From positions 1 through 64,000 of the IMG/VR virus record IMGVR_UViG_3300008050_005857: DNA of 64,000 nt; one strand, written 5' to 3'. The notes beneath the pieces are model-generated. The model was not told the DNA's origin, did no database searches, and worked only from the letters and a program-made list of their open reading frames with translations. Shown here one piece after another: positions 35,321 through 44,840 of this stretch; the first letter of the stretch is position 1; each line of letters starts with the position of its first letter. Source of the DNA: a virus. The position numbers were made by a program, and so were the translations under genes.

Positions 35321-36326
35321 GCGATATGCCGACATTTTAAAACAAATCAATTCGACAGTTAACGTCACATCTACATTAGATGATCATGTTTTACTTGTTG
35401 ATGGTTTGAATAACTTCATCCGGGCTTGGTCTGCTTCCCCTGCGACCAACTCGGATGGAGATCATATTGGTGGAATGCTTGGCTTCTTACAAAGTGTTGG
35501 ATTAGCAATTCGGACTATCCGACCAACAAGAGTCATCATTGCTTTTGATGGTCCTGGTGGAAGTCAACGAAGACGTAAAATCTATCCAGGTTATAAAGAT
35601 AAACGAAAACCGCCAAAACGTCCTCATAGATTTAGGGAAATGGATAATGAAGATGATCAAGAAAGTCTAAGTAGACAGATAAAACGATTAGGCGAATACC
35701 TCCAAAATCTTCCACTAACTTCAGTAACAATACCAAATATCGAAGCAGACGATACTATTGGCTACATAGCAAAGTCTCTTCTCAGTAATTCTAAGATAAC
35801 TATAATGTCTTCGGATAAAGATTTTTTACAATTAGTCGATGACAGAATAACCGTATGGTCTCCGACTAAAAAAATCTTATTTGATAGAGCAAAAACAGAA
35901 TCTGAGTATGAAATGCTTTCAGAGAATTTAGTATATTATAGAATTATCGATGGAGACAAGTCTGATAATATTCCAGGTATAAAGGGTTACGGATTAAAAA
36001 CAATACTAAAAAAAGTGCCATTTTTGAAAGATACGAAAATAACTAATATTAGTGACTTTATTGTAAATTCCGGACTAACATTGCATAAAGAGCTATTAGA
36101 AAGAAATTATACACTAATGCAGTTACATGACGTAAATATATCAGGAAATGCAAAATCAAACATAATGGAAATAGTCTCTGCACAGCCAAGCAGATTAGTG
36201 AAATATAAGTTGCATACAATGTTTTTAGAAGATAAAATTAATCAATCAATTCGAAATCCGGATGTATGGCTTCAAGATACTTTTAACGCGTTAGACTTAG
36301 TGATCGCAAATGCCTCCAGTAATTGA
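35313..36326 (+). CDS. 5'-3' exonuclease/flap nuclease (T4 RNase H-like)
   Basis: A 337-residue FEN-family nuclease that removes RNA primers and flaps. Acidic metal-binding motifs are seen in LLVDGLNNF, IIAFDGPGG, NIEADDTIGYIA and MSSDKDFLQLV. IIDGDKSDNIPGIKGYGLKTI is the helix-two-turn-helix DNA-binding motif. The N-terminal Arg/Lys-rich arch KIYPGYKDKRKPPKRPHRF follows. It overlaps uvsX and the helicase gene, forming a replication operon. The family A polymerase-like protein at 28309 could be a functional partner, since Pol I fuses both activities, but this is inference. Confidence 0.9.
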   Translation: MRKRYADILKQINSTVNVTSTLDDHVLLVDGLNNFIRAWSASPATNSDGDHIGGMLGFLQSVGLAIRTIRPTRVIIAFDGPGGSQRRRKIYPGYKDKRKPPKRPHRFREMDNEDDQESLSRQIKRLGEYLQNLPLTSVTIPNIEADDTIGYIAKSLLSNSKITIMSSDKDFLQLVDDRITVWSPTKKILFDRAKTESEYEMLSENLVYYRIIDGDKSDNIPGIKGYGLKTILKKVPFLKDTKITNISDFIVNSGLTLHKELLERNYTLMQLHDVNISGNAKSNIMEIVSAQPSRLVKYKLHTMFLEDKINQSIRNPDVWLQDTFNALDLVIANASSN

Positions 36327-37689
36327 TTCATTACAAAAATTTGGAACAGGATTCCAAACAAAGGTTATAACGTGTATTCTTGTAGACGAAGAGTTTATAC
36401 AAACAATTTATGATATGATTCAACCTGAACAACTTGATACTGAAGCTAAGCAGTGGATTGTTCGAGAAATCAAATCATATTTTTATGAGTATAAACACGT
36501 CCCAACACTTGATAGTTTAAAAGTAAAATTAAATTCTGTTAAAAGTGAGATATTAAAAGAGGCAATAATAGACGAACTTCGTCAAGTTATGAAGTACGTT
36601 GAAGCAACCGATTTAGCATTTGTAAAGGATCAGACATTAGAATTTTGTAAAAATCAAGCACTTAAAGCCGCAATAATGCAATCAGTTGACCTGTTACATC
36701 AGCAACGATATGATGAAATAAAACGTGTAGTTGATAATGCATTACGAGCTGGAACACGAAGAGATATAGGTTTAAATTATGTAAAAGATTTTGATACTAT
36801 ATTAGAAGATGTTTCAAGATTGACGGTAAGTACTGGCTGGGACGCTGTAGATGGTATTACAGATGGCGGTTTAGCAGGAGGTGAATTAGGAATCGTTGTT
36901 GCACCTTCTGGTGTTGGTAAAAGCTGGTTATTGCAAGCGCTAGGTGCGAATGCGTTAAGAGCCGGAAAAAATGTTATGCATTATACACTTGAATTAAATC
37001 AAGCGTATGTTGGTTTGAGATATGCGGCGATATTTTCTAAGCTTGAAACTTCACAAATTAAAGAGCAAAAAGATAAAGTCAAAAAAATGATTACAGATCA
37101 AGTTAAAGGTGAATTGCTCATTAAATATTGGCCTTCAAAATCCGCAACTGTACAGACCGTGTTTACACATCTAAAGACCGCGGAATTATTAGGCCATTCT
37201 CCAGATATAATACTATTAGATTATGCGGATTTACTAAATGATACTTCAGGTCAAGGGGAAATCCGTCATCAGCTTGGAACAATTTATGAAGATTTACGAG
37301 GTTTAAGTGGAGAATTTAATGTTCCAATTTGGACCGCATCGCAATCAAATCGTTCAAGTATTGATTCAGAAACAATTGGAGCTGAAAAAATCGCAGAATC
37401 TTATAATAAAATAATGACCGCGGATTTCGTAATGAGTTTATCTCGAAAAGTTGAAGATAAAATCGCAAATACCGGTAGAGTACATATAATTAAGAATAGA
37501 TTCGGTCCCGATGGTTTAACATTTCCAACAACAATGAATACCTCTAATGGCCAAATAGACGTTTATGAAGCCGGCAGCGGTAGCGGTGTTCAAGTGCAAA
37601 ATAAAATGAAAAATGGGAATGAATATGTTAGGAAATTACTTAAAAAACGTTATGATGAATTTGAAACTGTTATTAATGAACCCGATTAA
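36310..37689 (+). CDS. Replicative DNA helicase (gp41/DnaB-like)
   Basis: A 459-residue hexameric 5'-3' helicase. An N-terminal helical domain (1-160) is followed by the RecA-like domain: GGLAGGELGIVVAPSGVGKS with Walker A at 198-205, HYTLELNQAYVGLRYAA, Walker B-like PDIILLDYADLL, and the arginine-finger region VHIIKNRFGPDG. The start overlaps the exonuclease by 17 nt. No primase gene is present in the window. Confidence 0.95.
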   Translation: MPPVIDSLQKFGTGFQTKVITCILVDEEFIQTIYDMIQPEQLDTEAKQWIVREIKSYFYEYKHVPTLDSLKVKLNSVKSEILKEAIIDELRQVMKYVEATDLAFVKDQTLEFCKNQALKAAIMQSVDLLHQQRYDEIKRVVDNALRAGTRRDIGLNYVKDFDTILEDVSRLTVSTGWDAVDGITDGGLAGGELGIVVAPSGVGKSWLLQALGANALRAGKNVMHYTLELNQAYVGLRYAAIFSKLETSQIKEQKDKVKKMITDQVKGELLIKYWPSKSATVQTVFTHLKTAELLGHSPDIILLDYADLLNDTSGQGEIRHQLGTIYEDLRGLSGEFNVPIWTASQSNRSSIDSETIGAEKIAESYNKIMTADFVMSLSRKVEDKIANTGRVHIIKNRFGPDGLTFPTTMNTSNGQIDVYEAGSGSGVQVQNKMKNGNEYVRKLLKKRYDEFETVINEPD

Positions 37690-37707
37690 AAGTTAAGGAG
37701 AGTTATT

Positions 37708-39681
37708 ATGAATGAAAAATTTACGTTGTCACTTGGGTTTATAGATAAGTACAAAAGAAAAAAACCACCATTCGGATTTAATGGATTAGGAGAGTTAGTT
37801 TATATGCGGACCTATTCTCGCATAAAAGATGACGGTAAAAATGAAATGTGGTGGGAAACTATTCAACGAGTTGTAGAAGGCACATATTCTATGCAAAAAA
37901 GTTGGATTGACCAACATCAACTTGGTTGGAATCCTTGGCAAGCACAAGCGTCTGCTCAAGAAATGTATGACAGAATGTTTAACATGAAGTTTTTACCTCC
38001 TGGTCGGGGGTTATGGGCGATGGGAACCGCGATAACAGAAGAAAAGAATCTTTACGCAGCGCTTAATAATTGTGCATTTGTATCTACAAAAACACTAAAA
38101 GAAGATCACGCAAAACCGTTTTGTTTTTTGATGGATGCGTCAATGTTAGGTGTAGGGGTCGGTTTTGATACAAAAGGTGCCGGCGAGATAATGATAAAAG
38201 GTATCGCGACTAACAGAGATGTACAACAGTATGAAATACCAGATACTCGTGAGGGGTGGGTAGATTCTGTTAGAATTCTATTAGAAAGTTATTTCCATGG
38301 AACTGCTCCAATTGAATTTGATTATACAAAAATAAGACCTGCAGGAATTCCAATTAAAGGTTTTGGAGGACAGTCAAGTGGACCGGATCCGTTAAAAGAA
38401 GTTCATGAAAAAATCCGGATAACTTTAGAAACCAATACTGGAGATCCAATTACAATAACTACAATCGTCAACATAATGAACCTTATTGGCAAGTGTGTAG
38501 TAGCAGGAAACGTAAGAAGAACTGCTGAGATCGTGTTTGGAGATCCAGATTCTGAAGAATATCTAGATCTTAAAAATTATAAAGTTAATCCTGAGAGAGA
38601 AGAATTTGGATGGACGTCAAATAATTCTATATTTGCAGAACTTGGTATGGATTATACCGAATCAGCAAAAAGAATTATAGATAATGGTGAACCAGGATTC
38701 GCATGGTTAGAAAACATGAGAAAATATTCTCGCATGAAAAATGGTGGAGACAATAAAGATCATCGTGCTATGGGTGGTAATCCTTGTTTAGAGCAAACAT
38801 TAGAGTCTTATGAATTATGTTGTCTTGTTGAAACTTTTCCAAATAATCATGAGTCTTTGGATGATTATGCTAGAACATTAAAATACGCATATTTGTATGC
38901 AAAAACCGTCACTCTTGGTAAAACACAGTGGTCTGAAACAAATCGTGTAATGTTAAGAGATCGAAGAATAGGATGTTCAGTGAGTGGCGTTGCTCAATTT
39001 ATCACCAATCACGGTTTAGGAGAATTAAAGACTTGGTTAAATTCTGGATATGACGTTATACAAGAATGGGACAAAATGTATTCTGATTGGTTTGCAGTAC
39101 CACGTTCAATCAAAACTACATCTGTTAAACCTAGCGGTACAGTTTCACTCCTCGCGGGAGCAACACCTGGATTACATTACCCAGAAAGTCGATTCTATAT
39201 ACGAAGGATCCGATTAGGAATCAATTCAGAATTAATTATGCCACTAGAAAAAGCCGGATATAAAATAGAACCCGCATTCGGTTCAGAATCTACTACAGTT
39301 GTTGTTGAAGTTCCAGTCGATGCCGGTCAAGGTATCAGAACAGTTAATGACTTATCTATTTGGGAACAATTCAGTTTAGCTGCATTTATGCAAAGACATT
39401 GGGCCGATAATCAGGTGAGCTGCACAGTCACATTTGATCCTAAAACAGAAGGCGTAGAATTACCTCAAGCATTAACTTACTTTCAATATCATTTAAAAGG
39501 AATCAGTTGTTTACCGAAACATGATTCTGGTGCTTATCGTCAAATGCCGTATGAAGAAATAGATAAAAAAACTTATAAAGGTATGCTTTTAAAATTAAAA
39601 AAATTAAGCTTTAGAAAAGTCAAAGGTAATGAGGCTATTGTTGAAAAATTTTGCGATGGAGATACGTGTGAACTTGAATAA
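37708..39681 (+). CDS. nrdJ: Class II (adenosylcobalamin-dependent) ribonucleotide reductase
   Basis: A 657-residue monomeric RTPR-type enzyme that makes deoxyribonucleotides using B12. LNNCAF supplies the redox Cys C122. NPCLEQTLESYELCCL supplies the radical Cys C360, Glu E362 and the partner Cys C371, with the same 11-residue spacing as in the Lactobacillus enzyme. The C-terminal CDGDTCELE (C649 and C654) is the re-reducing pair. Other signatures are LPPGRGLWAMG, MLGVGVGFD, VKPSGTVSLLAGATPGLHYP and CTVTF. AAGGAG precedes the start. There is no separate small subunit or activase, as expected for class II. It depends on cobalamin from the host. Confidence 0.95.
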   Translation: MNEKFTLSLGFIDKYKRKKPPFGFNGLGELVYMRTYSRIKDDGKNEMWWETIQRVVEGTYSMQKSWIDQHQLGWNPWQAQASAQEMYDRMFNMKFLPPGRGLWAMGTAITEEKNLYAALNNCAFVSTKTLKEDHAKPFCFLMDASMLGVGVGFDTKGAGEIMIKGIATNRDVQQYEIPDTREGWVDSVRILLESYFHGTAPIEFDYTKIRPAGIPIKGFGGQSSGPDPLKEVHEKIRITLETNTGDPITITTIVNIMNLIGKCVVAGNVRRTAEIVFGDPDSEEYLDLKNYKVNPEREEFGWTSNNSIFAELGMDYTESAKRIIDNGEPGFAWLENMRKYSRMKNGGDNKDHRAMGGNPCLEQTLESYELCCLVETFPNNHESLDDYARTLKYAYLYAKTVTLGKTQWSETNRVMLRDRRIGCSVSGVAQFITNHGLGELKTWLNSGYDVIQEWDKMYSDWFAVPRSIKTTSVKPSGTVSLLAGATPGLHYPESRFYIRRIRLGINSELIMPLEKAGYKIEPAFGSESTTVVVEVPVDAGQGIRTVNDLSIWEQFSLAAFMQRHWADNQVSCTVTFDPKTEGVELPQALTYFQYHLKGISCLPKHDSGAYRQMPYEEIDKKTYKGMLLKLKKLSFRKVKGNEAIVEKFCDGDTCELE

Positions 39682-39689
39682 AAATTCGA

Positions 39690-39716
39690 TTTTGACGAAA
39701 ATAAAATATATATAAA
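39690..39716 (+). promoter_or_regulatory. Phage promoter-like element for nucleotide-modification operon
   Basis: TTTTGAC (39690-39696), 9 nt, then ATATATATAA (39706-39715), followed by AGAGG and ATG 39730. The leader would be very short. Confidence 0.55.
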
Positions 39717-39729
39717 ATAAAGAGGTTAT

Positions 39730-40599
39730 ATGCAAGGTTTTAAAAATCTTAATGAAATGTATTGGTATCTTTTAGCGGATCTTGATAGTGAAGGGCTAGA
39801 AGTTAGCAGTAGAGGTTCAAATCAAAAAGAAAAAATATATGTTCAATGTGGATTTAATGATCCAACTGATTTACAAGTACTATATCCAAGTAGAAAATTT
39901 AATCAGGAATATGCAATGACTGAATGGTTGTGGTATTGTTCACTTGATTCAAACGTAAAAAACATAGGAAAATTGGCTCAACTATGGAAACGCATATCAG
40001 ATGACAATAATCACGTTGAATCTAATTATGGTCCTTATTTCTTTAATCCCATTAATCAACCACATTTTCAAGGTAGTCAATGGGAATGGGTTAAAGAAGA
40101 ACTAATTAATGATCCAGATAGTAGAAGAGCCTCGATTGTTATTAATCAACCATATCATAAAGGAAAAAATCCATTAGACGTTCCATGTACACAATATGTT
40201 CAATTTTTCATTCGCCAAAATAAATTACACTTAGGCGTTTCAATGAGATCAAATGATATTGTTTATGGTTTAACCAATGATGCGTTTACATTCAGTTTAT
40301 TTCAGCAGATGATGTATAATGAGTTAAAACTTAAAATGCCAGATTTAGAGCTTGGAACGTATAATCATTTTGCTGGATCGATGCATGTGTATGAAATGCA
40401 TTATGAAATGGCAAGCAAAATCTTATCAGAATCCGAATATATCAATGAGAAAACTGATAGGAAATTTAAGCTTAAAGAAGATATCACATGGAATGTTATG
40501 ATGAAAGATATAAATCCAAAATCAAAACTTATTGCGGATTCTCCTAAAGACGAAATTTTAGAGTATGTTAAAGAAAAAGAAAAGGAATTATTTGAATGA
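39730..40599 (+). CDS. Thymidylate synthase-superfamily enzyme (possible dCMP hydroxymethylase)
   Basis: A 289-residue ThyA-fold enzyme. The catalytic Cys is C153 in VPCTQYVQFF; R173-S174-N-D176 corresponds to RSxD of ThyA, and GSMHVY contributes H219 and Y221. The residue equivalent to the dUMP-selecting Asn (E. coli N177) is D184 in GLTNDAF. Asp at this site is characteristic of dCMP hydroxymethylase such as T4 gp42. It transfers a one-carbon unit from methylene-tetrahydrofolate to C5 of a pyrimidine nucleotide. A plain thymidylate synthase cannot be excluded. A second superfamily member lies at 43226 in the same operon. Confidence 0.8.
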   Translation: MQGFKNLNEMYWYLLADLDSEGLEVSSRGSNQKEKIYVQCGFNDPTDLQVLYPSRKFNQEYAMTEWLWYCSLDSNVKNIGKLAQLWKRISDDNNHVESNYGPYFFNPINQPHFQGSQWEWVKEELINDPDSRRASIVINQPYHKGKNPLDVPCTQYVQFFIRQNKLHLGVSMRSNDIVYGLTNDAFTFSLFQQMMYNELKLKMPDLELGTYNHFAGSMHVYEMHYEMASKILSESEYINEKTDRKFKLKEDITWNVMMKDINPKSKLIADSPKDEILEYVKEKEKELFE

Positions 40600-41090
40600 T
40601 AGTATTTGTTGAAGGTTTATCAAAATCCGGAAAAACTCTTTTAATAAATAAATATTGTAAAAAATATCCTGATGCTGTAAGGTTCAAGGGAGCCGGACAA
40701 ATTGTCATAGGATATGGCAATCGTTGGGATGAATACAATTATTGGATGCATAATATTGTTGAGCGAATGGACGAATTAAATGATTACAAAAAAGTAATAC
40801 TTTGGGACAGAGGACTTACTGAATCTGTATATGGTAATTCTCAAGTTGAGCGTTATGCAAAATGCCACATACATAAAATGGCCGCTTTTATTGATATTCC
40901 ATTTAAAATTCTTGCAGAAAGGGGAACAAAGGAAGGTGTCGAAACAGAACGTCACTTTCAAAAATATGAAAAAACGCTTTCAAAATTTGACACCGTACAT
41001 CTTTTTTCAGATCAGCCAACTCATCATATAACGAACCGTATGATTGAAACTTTACATGAGGAAATAAAATGCAGATTAGCGATTATTTAG
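40596..41090 (+). CDS. P-loop (deoxy)nucleotide kinase
   Basis: A 164-residue kinase of the thymidylate/deoxynucleoside kinase type. P-loop GLSKSGKT (7-14), DR-type motif VILWDRGLTESVYG, and a lid-like Arg stretch AERGTKEGVETERHF. ATG 40596 overlaps the TS-like stop (ATGA). It probably phosphorylates the product of the adjacent TS-like enzyme, by analogy with T4 dNMP kinase following dCMP hydroxymethylase. The exact substrate is unknown. Confidence 0.75.
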   Translation: MIVFVEGLSKSGKTLLINKYCKKYPDAVRFKGAGQIVIGYGNRWDEYNYWMHNIVERMDELNDYKKVILWDRGLTESVYGNSQVERYAKCHIHKMAAFIDIPFKILAERGTKEGVETERHFQKYEKTLSKFDTVHLFSDQPTHHITNRMIETLHEEIKCRLAII

Positions 41091-42334
41091 ACCGAATTAA
41101 TTCCATATCATCTGCAAGAAATGTAGAAGATAAAGCACATCTTGCTCGACATGTCAAAAACATAACTGTTATAATTACAGGTTCTCGTGGGGGTTCTTCG
41201 CTATTCAAAGAGGCACTTACCAGGTCTCCAGAATTATTGTTCACTTCCGGAGAAGAATCACCATTTTTAGCTCTTACGCAAAATGAATTCCCGTTTGTTC
41301 CTTCGGATTTTCTTCAATCCAACAACATACAGTATAAAGATGAATTAATAAGTAATATATTAGATGATCTTGGTTTAAGAATTGAAGATGGTGATTTATC
41401 AATGAATGCGTTTATTGAGCAAATGAGAAAACGCTTACTCCTTCAACTTCCAATTGAAGATTTTGATTTTAGTAAAGAACATTTAGAATCCATATTTTTT
41501 AAAATTTTTGAAGACCATAGATTTTGGGCTGGAAATTATGACGAATTAATCAGGAAATTTTTAATTGAATTCACAGCCGGCAAAAATAAGCCATGGTTAT
41601 ACTATTATGATACTTTTTTAAACGGACCCGAAGAACATTATCCACTTGATTGGAAAGTTGAAGATACGCCATTTGTTGTACCAAAATTAAAACAGCCATT
41701 AACAAAAAGCGATCTCGAGAAACATTCTTTAGTTTTTAAAACTCCTCAAAACGTTTATAGAGCCGGCATGTTTGAAACCTTATTTCCACGTGCCAAAGTA
41801 AAATATCTTCACATGACAAGGGGTTTTGCTCAATCTGTCAACGGATTAATGGATGGATGGTTACATGATAAAGGGTTTTTCGCTAAAAATCTTGCTATGG
41901 ATGGACATACGTTAAATATAAAAGGATATTCCGACATAAAAGAATACGGCGATAAGTGGTGGAAATTTGATTTACCTCCTAATTGGGAAAATTTTAAAAA
42001 TAATGCGTTATATGAAGTATGTGCTAATCAATGGGCTTCCGCACATGAACACGCACTAAACATTAAAATACTCAATAGCCCAGAGAACTATATGCAATTA
42101 AAATTTGAAGACTTTTTAGATTATCCACAGAAAATGATGAATGAGGTAACTGAATTTATAAACATAAAACCAATCAGTGTTGCAAATTTACCATTAGTTA
42201 TGATAACAAACAAGCCTAGAAAATATAGATGGCATAAAAGAAAAAAGTTAATACGAGAATTAGCAGATCAACCAAGAATTAAATCATTAATGAAAGCATT
42301 AAAATATAGCATGGAGGAAAATACATGGATATAG
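41069..42334 (+). CDS. Sulfotransferase-like protein
   Basis: A 421-residue protein with the PAPS-binding architecture. The 5'-phosphosulfate loop is ITGSRGGSSLFKEAL (36-50), the 3'-phosphate-binding region is FPRAKVKYLHMTRGFAQSVNGL, and a late YMQLKFEDFLDYPQKMMNEVTEFI matches the typical sulfotransferase C-terminal element. AGGA precedes ATG 41069. It would transfer sulfate from PAPS to a hydroxyl or amine. Its place amid nucleotide enzymes is unusual. The acceptor could be a modified base, sugar or surface molecule. Confidence 0.8.
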   Translation: MQISDYLDRINSISSARNVEDKAHLARHVKNITVIITGSRGGSSLFKEALTRSPELLFTSGEESPFLALTQNEFPFVPSDFLQSNNIQYKDELISNILDDLGLRIEDGDLSMNAFIEQMRKRLLLQLPIEDFDFSKEHLESIFFKIFEDHRFWAGNYDELIRKFLIEFTAGKNKPWLYYYDTFLNGPEEHYPLDWKVEDTPFVVPKLKQPLTKSDLEKHSLVFKTPQNVYRAGMFETLFPRAKVKYLHMTRGFAQSVNGLMDGWLHDKGFFAKNLAMDGHTLNIKGYSDIKEYGDKWWKFDLPPNWENFKNNALYEVCANQWASAHEHALNIKILNSPENYMQLKFEDFLDYPQKMMNEVTEFINIKPISVANLPLVMITNKPRKYRWHKRKKLIRELADQPRIKSLMKALKYSMEENTWI

Positions 42335-43236
42335 GAGTCAATAGCGAATTTGGAAAATTAAAATCGGTATTATTACATGTCCCAACACGAGAAGAATTTG
42401 CATTTAATTCTGCAGAAGACATGATGTTTTTAGAAGAACCAAATTATGATAAAGTTTTATATGAAATAAATGCATACATTGAATTATTGGAATCTTTAGA
42501 TATTACGGTTTATACGGATATAGGATTTCCTCTTAGAACATCAATGGCTGTTGAATTTCCAAATCTTATTTACATGAAAGATTTAGCAATAGCAACTCCT
42601 GATCAGTTGATTCTTTGTCGTCCACATCACGATGTACGTAAAGGTGAAGAAGTATATTTACACAAGCTATTAAAACACATTGGCGTAACGGATGATCAGA
42701 TCAATTTTATTCCAGTAGGGGATCATGAAGGAGCAGATATTGTATGGTTAAATCCAAAAAAGATCATGATAAATGAAGGTTATCGTACAACTTTTAAAGC
42801 ATCCGAAGAAATATCTAGATTTTTTAATTCACGATATGATATTGATTCTCATAAAATTGAAGGTAATAAACATCACCAAATACCTCAACATATTCAAGGA
42901 TCAAAGCATATTTTTTCATTGACCAATGCTGCATACAGAAAAGAACTCGAGCCGTGGGACATGGATTTTGAAAATACATACGCGTTTAGTGAAACAGAAG
43001 AAATTGTAAAAGGCTTTTCATTAAACGTTATTACAGTGAATGAAAATGAAATTATAATGCCATCTGAATGTCCTGAAACTAAGGCAGCTTATGAATCTTT
43101 AGGTGTTAAATGTCACGAGTCTCCAATGAGCGAAATAACAAAGGGCGCTGGTGGATTTGCATGCATGACACTATTTTTAAATAGAGAAAAAGTATGGATG
43201 GGATTACTTCCGGAAGGATTACCAAATGAATATTAA
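42325..43236 (+). CDS. Guanidino-modifying enzyme (amidinotransferase/DDAH/ADI superfamily)
   Basis: A 303-residue pentein-fold enzyme acting on guanidino groups. NSEFGKLKSVLLHVP is the typical first strand, DHEGADIVWL corresponds to the EGGD motif, HIQGSKHIF supplies the catalytic His region, and AGGFACMTL near the C-terminus carries the nucleophilic Cys at about C280. GGAGG precedes ATG 42325. Whether it is an amidinotransferase, dimethylargininase-like hydrolase or deiminase cannot be told. Within a TS-like/kinase/sulfotransferase operon, transfer of an amidino group to a modified nucleotide is an intriguing but unproven role. Confidence 0.75.
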   Translation: MDIGVNSEFGKLKSVLLHVPTREEFAFNSAEDMMFLEEPNYDKVLYEINAYIELLESLDITVYTDIGFPLRTSMAVEFPNLIYMKDLAIATPDQLILCRPHHDVRKGEEVYLHKLLKHIGVTDDQINFIPVGDHEGADIVWLNPKKIMINEGYRTTFKASEEISRFFNSRYDIDSHKIEGNKHHQIPQHIQGSKHIFSLTNAAYRKELEPWDMDFENTYAFSETEEIVKGFSLNVITVNENEIIMPSECPETKAAYESLGVKCHESPMSEITKGAGGFACMTLFLNREKVWMGLLPEGLPNEY

Positions 43237-43984
43237 AACTTGTAATACTGCAGGTGAAGCATTTGAATGGATGAGAGACGCCGTTAAGACTCGCGGATAT
43301 GTCCATGAATCCCGTGGTAAACGCACTAAAGAATTAATGCATGTAATGGTTGAAATAAAACGTCCTGACATGTCAGTTGTATGTATACCAAGTTTCAAGT
43401 GGGATTTTATTTCACAGGAAGTTAGAGATATAATGACTGAAAATGATGTTAGTGCAATTCATTCAAAAGAAATGTTGGAATATACCATGGGCAGCCCTGA
43501 TGCAAAATTCTTCTTCGGTGCTGAAGTCCGCGAAGCATTATCACCATGGTCTCTTGATGCAATATTTGAGTTGTTTAAACAAGATAAAGATACTCGAAAA
43601 GCCGTATTAGATTTAGGAAATCGTAAACCTGAAGAGCATATTCCCTGTCTTTCGTTCGCCCACTTAGTAATTAGAGATAACAAGTTACATTGCACCCTTG
43701 AAACACGCAGTACAGATTTAGCATTTGGGTATCCATACGATACAGTTTTATTTACAGTTATGCAAAGATATATGTTACACAGATTGCAAGAAATATATCC
43801 TGAGTTAAAATTAGGTTCATTCTTTTATAAAAGTATTTGCATGCATTATTACTTAAAGAATAATGATACACCACTAAAAGATTTAAACTTAACAACTAAT
43901 GATCCAGAGGATTGCTGGTTACCTCCAGATACTCAAGGCTGGTTTGAAGATTGCATCATATCAGGAGATCCAAATCATGCCTAG
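43226..43984 (+). CDS. Second thymidylate synthase-superfamily enzyme
   Basis: A 252-residue divergent ThyA-fold protein. HIPCLSFAHLVIRDNKLHC gives catalytic C141; R161-S162-T-D164 matches RSxD; FGYPYDTVLF places D172 at the position of ThyA N177; CMHYYLKN matches the DxHxY element. As in the enzyme at 39730, Asp at the base-selecting position suggests a cytosine nucleotide rather than dUMP. The N-terminal 90 residues are unlike canonical ThyA, and dihydrofolate-binding residues are not obvious. GGAAGGA precedes the start. The two paralogues are too different to be a recent duplication. Confidence 0.75.
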   Translation: MNIKTCNTAGEAFEWMRDAVKTRGYVHESRGKRTKELMHVMVEIKRPDMSVVCIPSFKWDFISQEVRDIMTENDVSAIHSKEMLEYTMGSPDAKFFFGAEVREALSPWSLDAIFELFKQDKDTRKAVLDLGNRKPEEHIPCLSFAHLVIRDNKLHCTLETRSTDLAFGYPYDTVLFTVMQRYMLHRLQEIYPELKLGSFFYKSICMHYYLKNNDTPLKDLNLTTNDPEDCWLPPDTQGWFEDCIISGDPNHA

Positions 43985-44840
43985 AAATTCAACTAAAATA
44001 GAAATAATAGACGATAAAAAAGTTATGGTCAAAACAATGTCTACAAAACTTTATAATCCGGCAATTTATGATTGGCAAAATGAAGTACATGACCATTTTT
44101 TAGATAATACTGGTTTTTACATCAATAAAGTTTTAGGTCACAGTAATGGAGTTTTGCATTTAGACTATATTGATTATAAGTCAAAACCTACTACAAATAA
44201 AGATTTACAGTTATTTGGTAAGTCAATGGCTAAATTACACAATTCTGGAAGAGACTGGAATTTTTCATGGACAATGGCGCGAAATGGTGATGCTGGATGG
44301 ATAAAAACCAGTCTTCCATATAAAGATGAAACATATAGCACCATGGCGTCGTGGAATAATATACGTAGAAATGATTGGCTATTTTTAAAATCAAAAGGTA
44401 TACGCAAAGAAATATTCGAAACATTAAAAACATTAGATAAATTACCTGATCAGCCGAAATCTAAACTCCATAGAGATTTTAGATTGCACAATATTTTGTA
44501 TGACGAACGCGGTTACCATTTAATAGATTTTGATTTTGCTTCAATTGATTTTATATCATTAGAAGTAATGGGGTTATTTACGGACTTATATGAGCTTGTT
44601 CCTGAAATGGCACGACAATTTTTGATTGGTTATCATAGTGAGTCAAAAGATTGGGAATGGTCAAGTGGAATGGTTGATTTATTTTTGTGCTATCTTTGTA
44701 CAAATACATTTCCATTTTCAATGTCAAGTCATATGGATAAAAATGAAGTAGAAGCTTTAGCCGATGAACGAAATGCAAGACTAAGAATTATTTATGAAAA
44801 TAAAGAAAACATATTAAAAATGATTGAGGAAATAAAATGA
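43977..44840 (+). CDS. APH/choline-kinase-fold phosphotransferase
   Basis: A 287-residue protein kinase-like fold enzyme. SKLHRDFRLHNILYDERG matches the catalytic HxD...N loop of aminoglycoside and sugar kinases, and YHLIDFDFASID is the metal-binding DFD/DxD element. ATG 43977 has AGGAG nine bases upstream; the frame is open further upstream, but that extension lies in the previous gene. It would phosphorylate a small-molecule or base hydroxyl. Its place in an operon of nucleotide-modifying enzymes suggests a modified-nucleotide or sugar substrate. It stops overlapping dut. Confidence 0.75.
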   Translation: MPRNSTKIEIIDDKKVMVKTMSTKLYNPAIYDWQNEVHDHFLDNTGFYINKVLGHSNGVLHLDYIDYKSKPTTNKDLQLFGKSMAKLHNSGRDWNFSWTMARNGDAGWIKTSLPYKDETYSTMASWNNIRRNDWLFLKSKGIRKEIFETLKTLDKLPDQPKSKLHRDFRLHNILYDERGYHLIDFDFASIDFISLEVMGLFTDLYELVPEMARQFLIGYHSESKDWEWSSGMVDLFLCYLCTNTFPFSMSSHMDKNEVEALADERNARLRIIYENKENILKMIEEIK

